A DNA stretch of 64,000 bases from Streptomyces sp. NBC_00091 (lineage in GTDB: Bacteria > Actinomycetota > Actinomycetes > Streptomycetales > Streptomycetaceae). Position numbers and translations under genes: made by a program. The DNA is taken from the NCBI RefSeq assembly GCF_026343185.1, contig NZ_JAPEMA010000001.1:5146001-5210000 (forward strand), given 5' to 3'. The notes below the pieces were generated by a model that was not told the origin of the DNA, did not search any database, and was given only the letters and a program-made list of their open reading frames with translations. The stretch's first letter is position 1; each line of letters opens with the position of its first letter. Of this stretch, positions 43,901 through 51,755 are shown piece after piece.

Positions 43901-45545
43901 CCGGGCCCGGGAGGACGCGCTGGCCGCCTGCCGGGCCGCCGGGCACACCCTGGCCTCCGGCGCCGTCCGCGACGGCCTCGCCCGGTTCCTCCAGCGGGCC
44001 GCCGACCCCGCCCCCGAGGGCGCCGAGGACTGCGTGACCTCCACCGTCGAGGAGGATGACGCCGTACGCCTGCCCCGGCTGCTGGAACTGCTCGCCGAGC
44101 GGGGCCCGCTGGCGGTGGCGCCCGCCGCGCGGGAGGCCTTCGCACGGCTGACCGGGGTCCGGGGCCCCGTCGCGGCCCTGATCCTCGCCGGGTTCCCGGG
44201 CCGGGACAACCACCGCGAGCACCTCAAACTGCTCGCCTCCGCCCCGTTCAAGGCGAACAAGACCCTCGCCGAGGAGTACGGAGAGCTCTCGCGGCGGCTC
44301 GGCGACGCGGGCCGGCGGGCGGTCCTCGCCGCCGGCCTGCCGCAGGACGTGGCCGAGCTGTGGGAGCCGGACGGGACGATCCGGGCCGCCGAGCGGATGG
44401 CCGCCGTCTGGACGGGGCTGCTGGGCGCCGAGGAGTACGTGGACGAGGAGCTGGCCGCCGCCCTGGAGGCCGACCTGGGCCTGCCCCTGCCCTGGGCCCG
44501 GGCCCTGCCCGCCGGCCGCGCCCCCGCCGAGGCGCCCTTCGGGGAGGACGGCCTGGTCCTCGCCGGCACCCGCACGGGCGGGATCCACCTCCACCACGCG
44601 GGGCCGGACGGCGCCGCCGGGGACTGGGTGGACTCCCGGTGGCCCGCGCACCACCAGGCCGCCTCGGTGATCGCCTGGGCGCTGACCGAGCGGCCCGTCG
44701 GGGATCCGGCGGCCCGGGGCGCCCTCGGCCTGTACGGGAGGCTGCGGGCCCAGCTGGACGGCCCCGGCGCGCTCGTCCCCCTGGGCGGCTTCTTCGAGGA
44801 GCTGGCCGGCGTCGCGGAGACCGACCCGGCGTTCACCCCGTACGAGGGGACCGTCCTGCCCTGCCCGCAGCCGCTGTGGGAGGGGGCCGCCGGGACCTCC
44901 ACGGTCCATGACGACGGGCTGTTCGTGGTGGCGGTGCCCAGCGGGGACAGCTTCCTGCGGCCGGCCGCCTTCGCCGACCCGGAGCGGATGGAGCGGGCCG
45001 AGCGGGTGGCCGCCACGGTGCGCGAGGGCTATCTGCTGACCGTCCTGCGCCGGCACCGGGACCTCCTCGACGGCCTCGCCCGGCTCGCCGCCCGCGCCGC
45101 CGACACCCCCGTGCCCGAGGGCGGCTACGAGGCGAACCCGGCGCTGAGCGCTCCCGAACTGGTCGCGGAGGTCGCGGAGGCCCTGGGCGTGGGCGCGGAC
45201 GCCGCGGCCCTGTACCTCCAGCTGCTGGCCCTGGCCCGCCCGACGGACCGGTCCGTCCGCCGCTGGAACGGCTGGACGGCGGCCCGGCACAAGGCCGCCC
45301 AGGCGCAGCTGCTCGCCTCCGGCGCCGTGGAGAGCGACAAGCGGGCCCGCGCGGGACGCACGCTCTTCCTCCCGGACCAGTGGACGGAGCTGAAGGCCCC
45401 GCACCTCCCGGTGGAGCACGCCAAGCTGGCCGCCCATCTGGCGTCGGCCTCCGGTACGACGCTGCACGCGCCGCTCCTGCGCCTGCTCGCACCGCTGCCG
45501 CCGCACGAACTGTTCGCCCGGGCCTGGGCGGCGACCGGGCGGTAG
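40944..45545 (+). CDS. 1,533-residue protein of unknown function
   Basis: A very large soluble protein, mostly helical with many Leu/Ala-rich segments, without a signal, membrane helix or P-loop that I can see. A beta-rich middle part (about 480-760) has repeated Gly-rich short strands (GAGGHTVHYVGGQFLVAWTD, GGMIQGGLGYHFETPDGGG). The end has an alkaline motif WNGWTAARHKAAQAQLL that recalls C-terminal parts of large MolR/DUF4132-like proteins, a weak likeness only. The codon use is normal for the genome, so the frame is real. Its ATG lacks a strong ribosome site. Function unknown. Confidence 0.75.
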   Translation: MKIQIPLPADPHTSTVYTDWARAHDPGAEPAAVALFDEVCGTIHRAYEKPGRFVDGLERRVRELEPAHLPWFWDTVGHKLIGWHLRSAARAYALARKAERTHRLPVDPDWHRANVLLFARAGALPATELSGHQAWLATALEPGPAHEEYVRVLHAWAASPGELPADLARRVRLSARAAGLDTAEEARVLGLVLGAARGKEVPDRLLDAAAPLLAAHPPAQEVAALLLDLFPESRGDASSWLRLLLGCGAADAAAAGRIVPEGGLTEWFSRYAGRYAHGRHGGGVMRQPMPAELFGLLALFAPRLRACEAPLRLHEDRYRYRGLDADLLDACLAEGIAVADPGVAVGLVFWDGRSRRDLKALAADPVFGPRLEGTVHSALRGGGTAISRLPRNAGITAEVHGRVESLLAALRGGGLAAADEAVDELRTLLDRPTARALDGIDEALAEPDLTGPLGRALRAGLPEEYGWPALEDAVAGLGGPAEVTGVTCTWPLLTVYGPDRAVTVDHAGPRASCAFRLPEGAGGHTVHYVGGQFLVAWTDRSNGSFGELAFWSDRPDEVFEPEQKLGLRRYGGMIQGGLGYHFETPDGGGRHEGGFVLRPGGREGVGSYDFQMTDGRHHWSTGGLGSREVLTRVDPHTGRAGTDTTPPEFHTLTGLPPGTERFEYSCQTLAALPADAPASPLGQDGRLTGFRVLNRTPYKGPSPTEFTLEGVDGRRATYRSRRLGRKPWAVIRMPQGGEEAVLVGQEAVRCHAAEDNSLLWQVHGFPGSDRRRTPGFGEGAGPVPPPAFWHFLTPRCETSSKALRAVDDTAVRALLEAAVGGDPAPALPGRLEPRIADGVDRAARLAADVLRRLRELARRVAVMRAAPVVSLRTEVTDSVLAPALYHLVPYRHRRYDEPALAPQPALLTAVAADGRHLRGEIGDEARVLARPAAPETWEPLVGGIGAVAWRAAVATTPDEERTALAALLETWSGQPFAEAGGSWRTGRAREDALAACRAAGHTLASGAVRDGLARFLQRAADPAPEGAEDCVTSTVEEDDAVRLPRLLELLAERGPLAVAPAAREAFARLTGVRGPVAALILAGFPGRDNHREHLKLLASAPFKANKTLAEEYGELSRRLGDAGRRAVLAAGLPQDVAELWEPDGTIRAAERMAAVWTGLLGAEEYVDEELAAALEADLGLPLPWARALPAGRAPAEAPFGEDGLVLAGTRTGGIHLHHAGPDGAAGDWVDSRWPAHHQAASVIAWALTERPVGDPAARGALGLYGRLRAQLDGPGALVPLGGFFEELAGVAETDPAFTPYEGTVLPCPQPLWEGAAGTSTVHDDGLFVVAVPSGDSFLRPAAFADPERMERAERVAATVREGYLLTVLRRHRDLLDGLARLAARAADTPVPEGGYEANPALSAPELVAEVAEALGVGADAAALYLQLLALARPTDRSVRRWNGWTAARHKAAQAQLLASGAVESDKRARAGRTLFLPDQWTELKAPHLPVEHAKLAAHLASASGTTLHAPLLRLLAPLPPHELFARAWAATGR

Positions 45546-45631
45546 AACGGGAGCGGGGCGCAGGCCCGACGACCGCTGATCTGCTGCGTGTTCATCGCCA
45601 CGGCCGTCTGCCTCCGCCCCGGCTCCCGTTC
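45545..45631. terminator. long-loop inverted repeat between convergent genes
   Basis: GAACGGGAGCGGGGCG (45545-45560) pairs with CGCCCCGGCTCCCGTTC (45615-45631), a 16-bp stem with one bulged base and a 54-base loop. It lies between the stops of the large gene (plus) and the GNAT gene (minus) and probably ends transcription from the plus side. Confidence 0.5.
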
Positions 45632-45686
45632 CGCCGACGCTACGGGAGAGGCCCGTGGCACTCAATGAACCCCGTGTTAAACCGTG

Positions 45687-46394
45687 TTACGAGTGATCAT
45701 CGGCCTCGGGGACCCGCAGGCCGATGAACACCGGCTCGCGGCGCAGGGTGAAGCCCATCGACTCGTACAGCCGGATGGCGTTGGTGTTGTCCGCCGCCGC
45801 GTGCAGGAAGGGGAGGTCGCCGCGCTCCCGGATCACGGCGGCCACCGCGCGGATCAGCCGCGCCGCCAGGCCCTGGCCGCGGTGGTCCGGGTGGGTGCAC
45901 ACCGCGCTGATCTCGGTCCAGCCCGGCGGCCGGATCCGCTCCCCGGCCATCGCCACGAGCCGGCCCTCGTGCCGGATCCCGAGGTACGTGCCCAGTTCGA
46001 CGGTGCGGGGCAGGAAGGGGCCCGGCTCGGTCAGCTCCACCAGCGCCGTCATCTCCGCGACGTCGGCGGGGCCGAGCCGGACCGCCTCCGGCGCGGCCTC
46101 GGCCCGTACCGCCCGGCCGTCCAGCTGGACCCCGGGGATGGACAGCACCGTCTTCCAGTCGGGCGGCGGGGTGGGCAGGCCGGTCAGCCACACCTCCTGG
46201 CCGGGCCCGGCCAGCGCGGCCAGGTCCGCCCAGGCGGCGGGGTCGGCCGGGTCGGCGAGGGCGGCGAAGGGGTTCGCGTCCGGGACGTAGCGGGCGGCCC
46301 CGCGCCCGGAGTACTCGGCGAAGGCGCGGTGCGGGCCATTCAGGGCCGCCCACACCGGGTTGTCCAGCTGGGCGGCGGGGTTCTCGGTGGACAT
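45687..46394 (-). CDS. GNAT-family N-acetyltransferase
   Basis: A 235-residue protein. The first 110 residues form an N-terminal domain like that of FR47-type acetyltransferases; the C-terminal GNAT domain has the acetyl-CoA loop CTHPDHRGQGLAARL and the end NAIRLYESMGFTLRREPVFIG. The likely start is ATG 46394 (MSTENPAAQL), with an open frame up to 46580. It is divergent from davA, sharing its 264-base upstream region. Substrate unknown. Confidence 0.85.
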   Translation of the reverse strand: MSTENPAAQLDNPVWAALNGPHRAFAEYSGRGAARYVPDANPFAALADPADPAAWADLAALAGPGQEVWLTGLPTPPPDWKTVLSIPGVQLDGRAVRAEAAPEAVRLGPADVAEMTALVELTEPGPFLPRTVELGTYLGIRHEGRLVAMAGERIRPPGWTEISAVCTHPDHRGQGLAARLIRAVAAVIRERGDLPFLHAAADNTNAIRLYESMGFTLRREPVFIGLRVPEADDHS

Positions 46395-46521
46395 GCGGTG
46401 CGGGGTCCTTCCATGGGGGAACGGCGGCAGGCTATGCCCCGCCGGCCCCGGGAAGCAGCTGGTTTTCGCCGACACCGACGAGGCCACCCCCAGGGGACGC
46501 CCCGGCCGGGGAAAGGGCCCC

Positions 46522-46583
46522 GCGCAACGATTCGCCGTACATCGGTCAGAACGCGCAACGAATCGATGCGCCCAGCGCAACGC
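46522..46583 (+). promoter_or_regulatory. three phased operator boxes upstream of davA
   Basis: GCGCAACGA (46522), GCGCAACGA (46553) and GCGCAACGC (46575), 31 and 22 bases apart. The third starts 16 bases before the -35, exactly as at the permease promoter. Box 2 is also part of an inverted repeat GCGCA-N9-TGCGC (46553-46571). The layout fits an Lrp/AsnC-type activator wrapped along one face of the helix (inference). Confidence 0.68.
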
Positions 46584-46590
46584 TCACGGC

Positions 46591-46620
46591 TTGTCCCGGT
46601 CGAACGCGCGAACGTACCGT
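46591..46620 (+). promoter_or_regulatory. davA promoter
   Basis: TTGTCC at 46591-46596, an 18-base spacer and TACCGT at 46615-46620. This predicts a leader of about 30 bases before the davA ATG with ribosome site AGAGG. Confidence 0.5.
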
Positions 46621-46658
46621 TTTACGACCCCCACCCCACCTGTCACAGAGGTACGCCC

Positions 46659-47459
46659 ATGCCCCCGCTGCGCACCGCACTCCTCCAGAGCTCCGGACGG
46701 CTCGGCGACACCGCCGAGAACCTGAAGCGGCTCGACGAGGCCGCGGCGCGCGCCGCACAGGGCGGGGCCGGGCTCCTCGTGACCTCGGAGATGTTCCTGA
46801 CCGGCTACGCGCTGGAGGTCGAGGACATCGCGGGGCTCGCCGAACCGGCCGACGGCGAGTCCGCCCACGCCATCGGCGGGATCGCCCGCCGCCACGGGAT
46901 CGCCGTCCTGTACGGCTACCCCGAGCGGGACGGCGACGCCGTCTACAACTCGGCGCAGCTGATCGGCCCCGACGGCACCCGGCTGGCGAACTACCGCAAG
47001 ACCCACCTCTTCGGCTGCTTCGAGCAGGAGGCCTTCACCCCCGGGGACACCCCGGTGGTCCAGGCCGACCTGAACGGTCTCCGCGTCGGCATCATGATCT
47101 GCTACGACGTGGAGTTCCCCGAGAACGTCCGGGCCCACGCGCTCGCCGGGACCGACCTCCTCCTGGTCCCGACCGCGCAGATGCACCCGTTCCAGTTCGT
47201 CGCCGAACAGCTGGTACCCGTACGGGCCTTCGAGAACCAGATGTACATCGCGTACGTCAACCGGACCGGCCCCGAGGGTGAGTTCGAGTTCGTCGGCCTC
47301 AGCTGCCTCGCCAGCCCGGACGGGGTCACCCGCACCCGCGCCGGCCGCGCCGAGGAACTGGTGTACGGCGAGGTCGACCCCGAGCTGCTCAAGGCCTCGC
47401 GCGAGACCAATCCGTACCTGCGCGACCGCCGCCCGGGGCTCTACGCCTCCCTCGTCTAA
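46659..47459 (+). CDS. davA: 5-aminopentanamidase-like nitrilase-superfamily amidase
   Basis: A 266-residue carbon-nitrogen hydrolase with the triad Glu44 (TSEMFLTGY), Lys114 (YRKTHLF) and Cys148 (MICYDVEFPEN). From memory it resembles Pseudomonas putida DavA closely along its whole length (EMFLTGY, VLYGYPER, NYRKTHLFG). That enzyme turns 5-aminovaleramide into 5-aminovalerate. The davB-like gene lies 58 bases downstream, as expected for the lysine aminovalerate pathway. Later steps (transaminase, semialdehyde dehydrogenase) are not in the window. Confidence 0.85.
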   Translation: MPPLRTALLQSSGRLGDTAENLKRLDEAAARAAQGGAGLLVTSEMFLTGYALEVEDIAGLAEPADGESAHAIGGIARRHGIAVLYGYPERDGDAVYNSAQLIGPDGTRLANYRKTHLFGCFEQEAFTPGDTPVVQADLNGLRVGIMICYDVEFPENVRAHALAGTDLLLVPTAQMHPFQFVAEQLVPVRAFENQMYIAYVNRTGPEGEFEFVGLSCLASPDGVTRTRAGRAEELVYGEVDPELLKASRETNPYLRDRRPGLYASLV

Positions 47460-47517
47460 GCCCCTCCCGCTCCGCCCTCCCCGCCCCGCCTGCTCAGCCG
47501 CAAGGAGACGTACCCCC

Positions 47518-49215
47518 ATGACGTCCACGGTGCCCACCACCGCCGTCCCGCACAGCGACGGCCAGCCCCCGATCACCATGTTCGGGCCGGACTTCCCGTA
47601 CGCCTACGACGACTTCCTCGCCAACCCGGCGGGCCTGGGCCAGATACCGGCGACCGAGCACGGCACCGAGGTCGCCGTCATCGGCGGCGGTCTGTCCGGC
47701 ATCATCTCCGCCTACGAGCTGATGAAGATGGGCCTCAAGCCCGTCGTGTACGAGGCGGACCAGATCGGCGGCCGGCTGCGGACCGTCGGCTTCGAGGGCG
47801 CCGGCACCGAGGGCCTGACCGCGGAGATGGGCGCCATGCGCTTCCCGCCGTCCTCCACGGCCCTCCAGCACTACATCGACCTCGTCGGCCTGGTCACGGA
47901 GCCCTTCCCGAACCCGCTCGCCGAGTCCACCCCCTCCACGGTCGTGGACCTCAAGGGCGAGACGCACTACGCGGAGACCATCGCGGACCTCCCGCAGATC
48001 TACCGCGACGTGGCCTCCGCCTGGAACGCCTGCCTCGACGAGGGCGCCGACTTCTCCGACATGAACACCGCGATGCGCGAGCGGGACGTCCCGCGCATCC
48101 GCGAGATCTGGGCCAAGCTCGTCGAGAAGCTCGACGACGAGACCTTCTACGGCTTCCTCTGCAAGTCCGAGGCCTTCCAGTCCTTCCGCAAGCGCGAGAT
48201 CTTCGGCCAGGTCGGCTTCGGCACCGGCGGCTGGGACACCGACTTCCCGAACTCCATCCTGGAGATCCTGCGCGTCGTCTACACCGAGGCGGACGACCAC
48301 CACCGCGGCATCGTCGGCGGCTCGCAGCAGCTGCCGCTGCGCCTGTGGGAGCGCGAGCCCGAGAAGATCGTCCACTGGGCCCAGGGCACCTCGCTGTCCA
48401 CCCTGCACGAGGGCACCCCGCGCCCGGCCGTGACCCGCCTGCACCGCACCGCGGGCAACCGGATCACCGTCACCGACGCCTCCGGCGACATCCGCACGTA
48501 CCGCGCCGCGATCTTCACCGCGCAGTCCTGGATGCTCCTCTCCAAGATCGAGTGCGACGACACGCTCTTCCCGATCGACCACTGGACGGCGATCGAGCGC
48601 ACCCACTACATGGAGTCGTCCAAGCTCTTCATCCCCGTCGACCGGCCGTTCTGGCTCGACAAGGACGAGGAGACGGGCCGCGACGTCATGTCGATGACCC
48701 TCACGGACCGCATGACCCGCGGCACCTACCTGCTGGACAACGGCCCGGACCAGCCGGCCGTCATCTGCCTCTCGTACACCTGGTGCGACGACAGCCTGAA
48801 GTGGCTGCCGCTGTCCGCGAACGAGCGGATGGAGGTCATGCTGAAGTCCCTCGGCGAGATCTACCCGAAGGTCGACATCCGCCGCCACATCATCGGCAAC
48901 CCGGTGACCGTGTCCTGGGAGAACGAGCCCTACTTCATGGGCGCGTTCAAGGCCAACCTGCCGGGTCACTACCGCTACCAGCGGCGCCTGTTCACCCACT
49001 TCATGCAGGACCGCCTCCCCGAGGACAAGCGCGGCATCTTCCTCGCGGGCGACGACATCTCCTGGACGGCCGGCTGGGCCGAGGGTGCCGTCCAGACCGC
49101 CCTGAACGCGGTCTGGGGCGTCATGCACCACCTCGGCGGCTCCACGGACGCCACCAACCCCGGCCCGGGCGACGTCTACGACGAGATCGCCCCGGTGGAA
49201 CTCCCCGAGGACTGA
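47518..49215 (+). CDS. davB: L-lysine 2-monooxygenase-like flavin amine oxidase
   Basis: A 565-residue flavin amine-oxidase-fold enzyme. The FAD loop is IGGGLSG (55-61), and the C-terminal flavin motif is GIFLAGDDISWTAGWAEGAVQTAL. From memory it resembles P. putida DavB from end to end (ITMFGPDFPYAYDD, FGQVGFGTGGWDTDFPN, SMTLTDRMTRGTYL), the enzyme that converts lysine to 5-aminovaleramide with oxygen. The ribosome site CAAGGAGA precedes ATG 47518. A perfect 24-bp hairpin ends the unit. Related tryptophan or phenylalanine monooxygenases are the alternative. Confidence 0.85.
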   Translation: MTSTVPTTAVPHSDGQPPITMFGPDFPYAYDDFLANPAGLGQIPATEHGTEVAVIGGGLSGIISAYELMKMGLKPVVYEADQIGGRLRTVGFEGAGTEGLTAEMGAMRFPPSSTALQHYIDLVGLVTEPFPNPLAESTPSTVVDLKGETHYAETIADLPQIYRDVASAWNACLDEGADFSDMNTAMRERDVPRIREIWAKLVEKLDDETFYGFLCKSEAFQSFRKREIFGQVGFGTGGWDTDFPNSILEILRVVYTEADDHHRGIVGGSQQLPLRLWEREPEKIVHWAQGTSLSTLHEGTPRPAVTRLHRTAGNRITVTDASGDIRTYRAAIFTAQSWMLLSKIECDDTLFPIDHWTAIERTHYMESSKLFIPVDRPFWLDKDEETGRDVMSMTLTDRMTRGTYLLDNGPDQPAVICLSYTWCDDSLKWLPLSANERMEVMLKSLGEIYPKVDIRRHIIGNPVTVSWENEPYFMGAFKANLPGHYRYQRRLFTHFMQDRLPEDKRGIFLAGDDISWTAGWAEGAVQTALNAVWGVMHHLGGSTDATNPGPGDVYDEIAPVELPED

Positions 49216-49393
49216 TTTTTCACGCGCCGCTCGCGCGGCTCGGCGCCGGGGCGCCTCTCCGGCTTCGCGCCGCTGCGTCGGCCTCCGGCCATCGGTTGCC
49301 GGGCGGGGCCGCGGGCCGGGCTGGGGTCGGTTGTCCGTCTGCGGGTGGTGGCCGCTGCGCGGGGCGCGGCTCACTACACGGCGCTCCGCGCCC
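49216..49393. other. non-coding part between davB and its terminator
   Basis: The whole 316-base gap (49216-49531) separates convergent genes. This first part is GC-rich and has several short reverse repeats (CGCGCCGCTCGCGCGG) but no credible gene. The two terminators described next fill the middle. Confidence 0.6.
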
Positions 49394-49448
49394 GCGCCTC
49401 AATCGCCGGCGAGGCTGGATCTTTCAGCCTCGCCGGCGATTGAGGCGC
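49394..49448. terminator. 24-bp perfect-stem bidirectional terminator
   Basis: Arms 49394-49417 and 49425-49448 are exact reverse complements, with loop GATCTTT. The core reads CAATCGCCGGCGAGGCTG and its complement. The form (CAATCGCCGG...CCGGCGATTGAGG followed by GGGGTCCGGGG) is, from memory, a repeated element of Streptomyces gene ends. It serves davB (plus) and the DUF5995 gene (minus). Confidence 0.85.
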
Positions 49449-49453
49449 GGGGT

Positions 49454-49471
49454 CCGGGGCAAACGCCCCGG
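49454..49471. terminator. accessory short hairpin
   Basis: CCGGGGC (49454-49460), loop AAAC, GCCCCGG (49465-49471). It sits directly next to the 24-bp hairpin and belongs to the same compound terminator. Confidence 0.6.
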
Positions 49472-49531
49472 GGAACGGGCGAAGGGCGGGTAGGGGACCT
49501 CGCCCCGCGCAGCGCACCGGCCGCGCCGGCG

Positions 49532-50209
49532 TCACCAGACGGCCGCGCAGCCCCGCCCGGTGGGCCTCCGGCCCGTCGGGGTCAGCAGGCAGCGGCCCAC
49601 CAGGCCCACGCCCGCGTCGAGGGACTCCGCGAACTCCTCCGCCAGGTCGGGGGAGCGGCGCAGGGTCCAGAGCAGGCGGGCCGAGGCCCAGGCGCCCGCG
49701 CGGGCGCGCTCCAGGCTCCAGGAGCCGAGCAGGTGGGTCAGCGGATCGGCGATCTCCAGCAGGTCCGGGCCCGGCATCAGGTCCTCCCGGATGCGTTCCT
49801 CCAGGGAGACCAGGGTGTCGCCGACCTGGTGGAAGTCGGCTTCGAGGGCCGCCGGAGGGCAGTTCAGCACGCGGCAGGTGGACACCACCGCCAGGGCCAG
49901 GTCGTGCCCGATGTGGGCGTTGATCCCGGCCAGCGCGTGCTGGAGCGGGCGCACGCCCGGGTGGCGGCGGTACTGGAGCAGCGGACGCCAGCAGGCCGGG
50001 GCCCGCTCCGCCTCCACCGCCGTCAGGTAGCGCTCCGCGAACCGGACGGCCAGCGTCTCGGCCCGTCGCGGCGCCGGGAACTCCCCGTGCCCGATCCGCC
50101 CGTGCAGGGTCTGCGTCACGGTCATGTACACGCGGTTGAAGACGGCCACACCGTCCTGCGCGGGGAGCCGCTCGTCCAGGGCGCGCATCCGCGCGAGTAC
50201 CGCTTCCAT
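49532..50209 (-). CDS. DUF5995-family protein
   Basis: A 225-residue helical protein of the DUF5995 family (MRALDERLPAQDGVAVFNRVYMTVTQ, YRRHPGVRPLQHALAGINAHIGHDLALAV, CLLTPTGR). The conserved NAHIGHDL block with His residues and the late Asp/Glu residues suggest a metal- or phosphate-binding helical fold, as in phage-T4-like or terpene-cyclase-like bundles, but the function is not known. No signal or membrane helix. The permease gene lies 77 bases upstream on the same strand. Confidence 0.82.
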   Translation of the reverse strand: MEAVLARMRALDERLPAQDGVAVFNRVYMTVTQTLHGRIGHGEFPAPRRAETLAVRFAERYLTAVEAERAPACWRPLLQYRRHPGVRPLQHALAGINAHIGHDLALAVVSTCRVLNCPPAALEADFHQVGDTLVSLEERIREDLMPGPDLLEIADPLTHLLGSWSLERARAGAWASARLLWTLRRSPDLAEEFAESLDAGVGLVGRCLLTPTGRRPTGRGCAAVW

Positions 50210-50285
50210 GACAGGCAGCGTCCCAGCCGGGACGGCCCGCGTGGGGAACTTGGCCGTGCGCTTCGCCGGTTCGGGCGAAACCCCG

Positions 50286-51674
50286 TCAACCCCGCTTGTC
50301 GCCCTCGGCGTCGTAGGCCGAGGTGCCGGCGTCGAGCAGGGGCTCCTGCTGCTTCAGGTGCGCGGGGGCGAAGTAGCGCAGCGCGTGGTACCCGGTGATC
50401 ACCACGATCGTGCCGAGCGCGATGCCGCCCAGTTCGAAGCTGTCGGTGAACTGCAGCTTCACCCCGCCGACACCGATGATGATGCCCGCCGCGGCCGGCA
50501 CCAGGTTCAGCGGATTGCGCAGGTCCACCCGGCCGTTCAGCCAGATCTGCGCGCCGAGCAGGCCGATCATGCCGTACAGGATCACGGTGATGCCGCCCAG
50601 CACCCCGCCGGGGATCGCGGCGACGACGGCGCCGAACTTCGGGCACAGGCCGAAGAGCAGCGCGAAACCGGCCGCCGCCCAGTAGGCCGCCGTGGAGTAG
50701 ACCCGGGTGGCGGCCATGACCCCGATGTTCTCGGAGTACGTGGTGTTCGGCGGGCCGCCGACCGCCGTGGACAGCATGGACGCCGCTCCGTCGGCGGCGA
50801 TGGCGGTGCCGAGCTTGTCGTCGAGCGGGTCGCCGGTCATCTCGCCGACGGCCTTGATGTGCCCGGCGTTCTCGGCGATCAGCGCGATCACCACCGGCAG
50901 CGCGATCAGGATCGCCGACCACTCGAAGGACGGCGCGTGGAAGGACGGCAGCCCGATCCAGTCGGCCTTGGCCACGCCGGAGAGGTCCAGCCGCCAGTGG
51001 TCCACGGCCTCGGGCCCGCCCACCGTGGAGTGGATCTTGCCGAAGACCAGGTCGAACACCCCGGAGATCGCGTACCCGAAGACCAGGCCCAGGAAGATCG
51101 CGATGCGCGACCAGAAGCCGCGCAGGCACACCACGGCCAGCCCGGTGAACAGCATGGTCAGCAGCGCCGTCCACTGGTCCTGCGGCCAGTACGTCGAGGC
51201 CGTCACCGGCGCCAGGTTGAAGCCGATCAGCATCACGACCGCGCCCGTCACCACCGGCGGCATCGCCGCGTGGATGATCCGCGCCCCGAACCGCTGGACG
51301 GCCAGACCCGCCAGGAACAGCGCCGCGCCGACCACGAACACGGCGCCCGTGACCACCCCGCTGTCCCCGCCGCCCGCCCGGATCGCGGCCGCGACGCCCA
51401 CGAAGGAGAGCGAGCAGCCCAGGTAGGAGGGGACCCGGCCGCGCGTCGCGAGCAGGAAGACGGCCGTCGCGATGCCCGACATCATGATCGCCAGGTTCGG
51501 GTCCAGGCCCATGAGGACCGGAGCCACGAAGCTCGCCCCGAACATCGCCACGACGTGCTGGGCGCCGAGCCCGGCGGTGCGCGGCCACGACAGCCGCTCG
51601 TCCGGCCGTACCACCGCGCCGGGGGCGGGGGTCCGCCCGTCTCCGTGCAGGGTCCAGCGCACGCCGAAGCCCAT
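50286..51674 (-). CDS. uracil/xanthine permease (NCS2 family)
   Basis: A 462-residue transporter with about fourteen helices. Motifs of the UraA group are visible: the substrate helix ALIAENAGHIKAVGEMTG and the GGPPNTTYSENIGVMAATRV signature. Start ATG 51674 (MGFGVRWTL) is behind GGAAGTGG; the frame stays open to 51734. The C-terminal hydrophilic tail ends in DAEGDKRG. Uracil is the most likely substrate because of the TTYSEN motif. Confidence 0.9.
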   Translation of the reverse strand: MGFGVRWTLHGDGRTPAPGAVVRPDERLSWPRTAGLGAQHVVAMFGASFVAPVLMGLDPNLAIMMSGIATAVFLLATRGRVPSYLGCSLSFVGVAAAIRAGGGDSGVVTGAVFVVGAALFLAGLAVQRFGARIIHAAMPPVVTGAVVMLIGFNLAPVTASTYWPQDQWTALLTMLFTGLAVVCLRGFWSRIAIFLGLVFGYAISGVFDLVFGKIHSTVGGPEAVDHWRLDLSGVAKADWIGLPSFHAPSFEWSAILIALPVVIALIAENAGHIKAVGEMTGDPLDDKLGTAIAADGAASMLSTAVGGPPNTTYSENIGVMAATRVYSTAAYWAAAGFALLFGLCPKFGAVVAAIPGGVLGGITVILYGMIGLLGAQIWLNGRVDLRNPLNLVPAAAGIIIGVGGVKLQFTDSFELGGIALGTIVVITGYHALRYFAPAHLKQQEPLLDAGTSAYDAEGDKRG

Positions 51675-51755
51675 GTCCCACCACTTCCGTTCCGTCGGCC
51701 GATCCAGGATCCTGGCCGCCTGCCGGTCGATCACCGCAGCGGGCCAGCGGTTATA

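Noticed and set aside
46659..49215. Indole-3-acetamide auxin pathway (tryptophan monooxygenase plus amidase)
   Set aside because: The amidase is of nitrilase fold and DavA-like rather than the amidase-signature IaaH type, and the oxidase aligns better with lysine monooxygenase.
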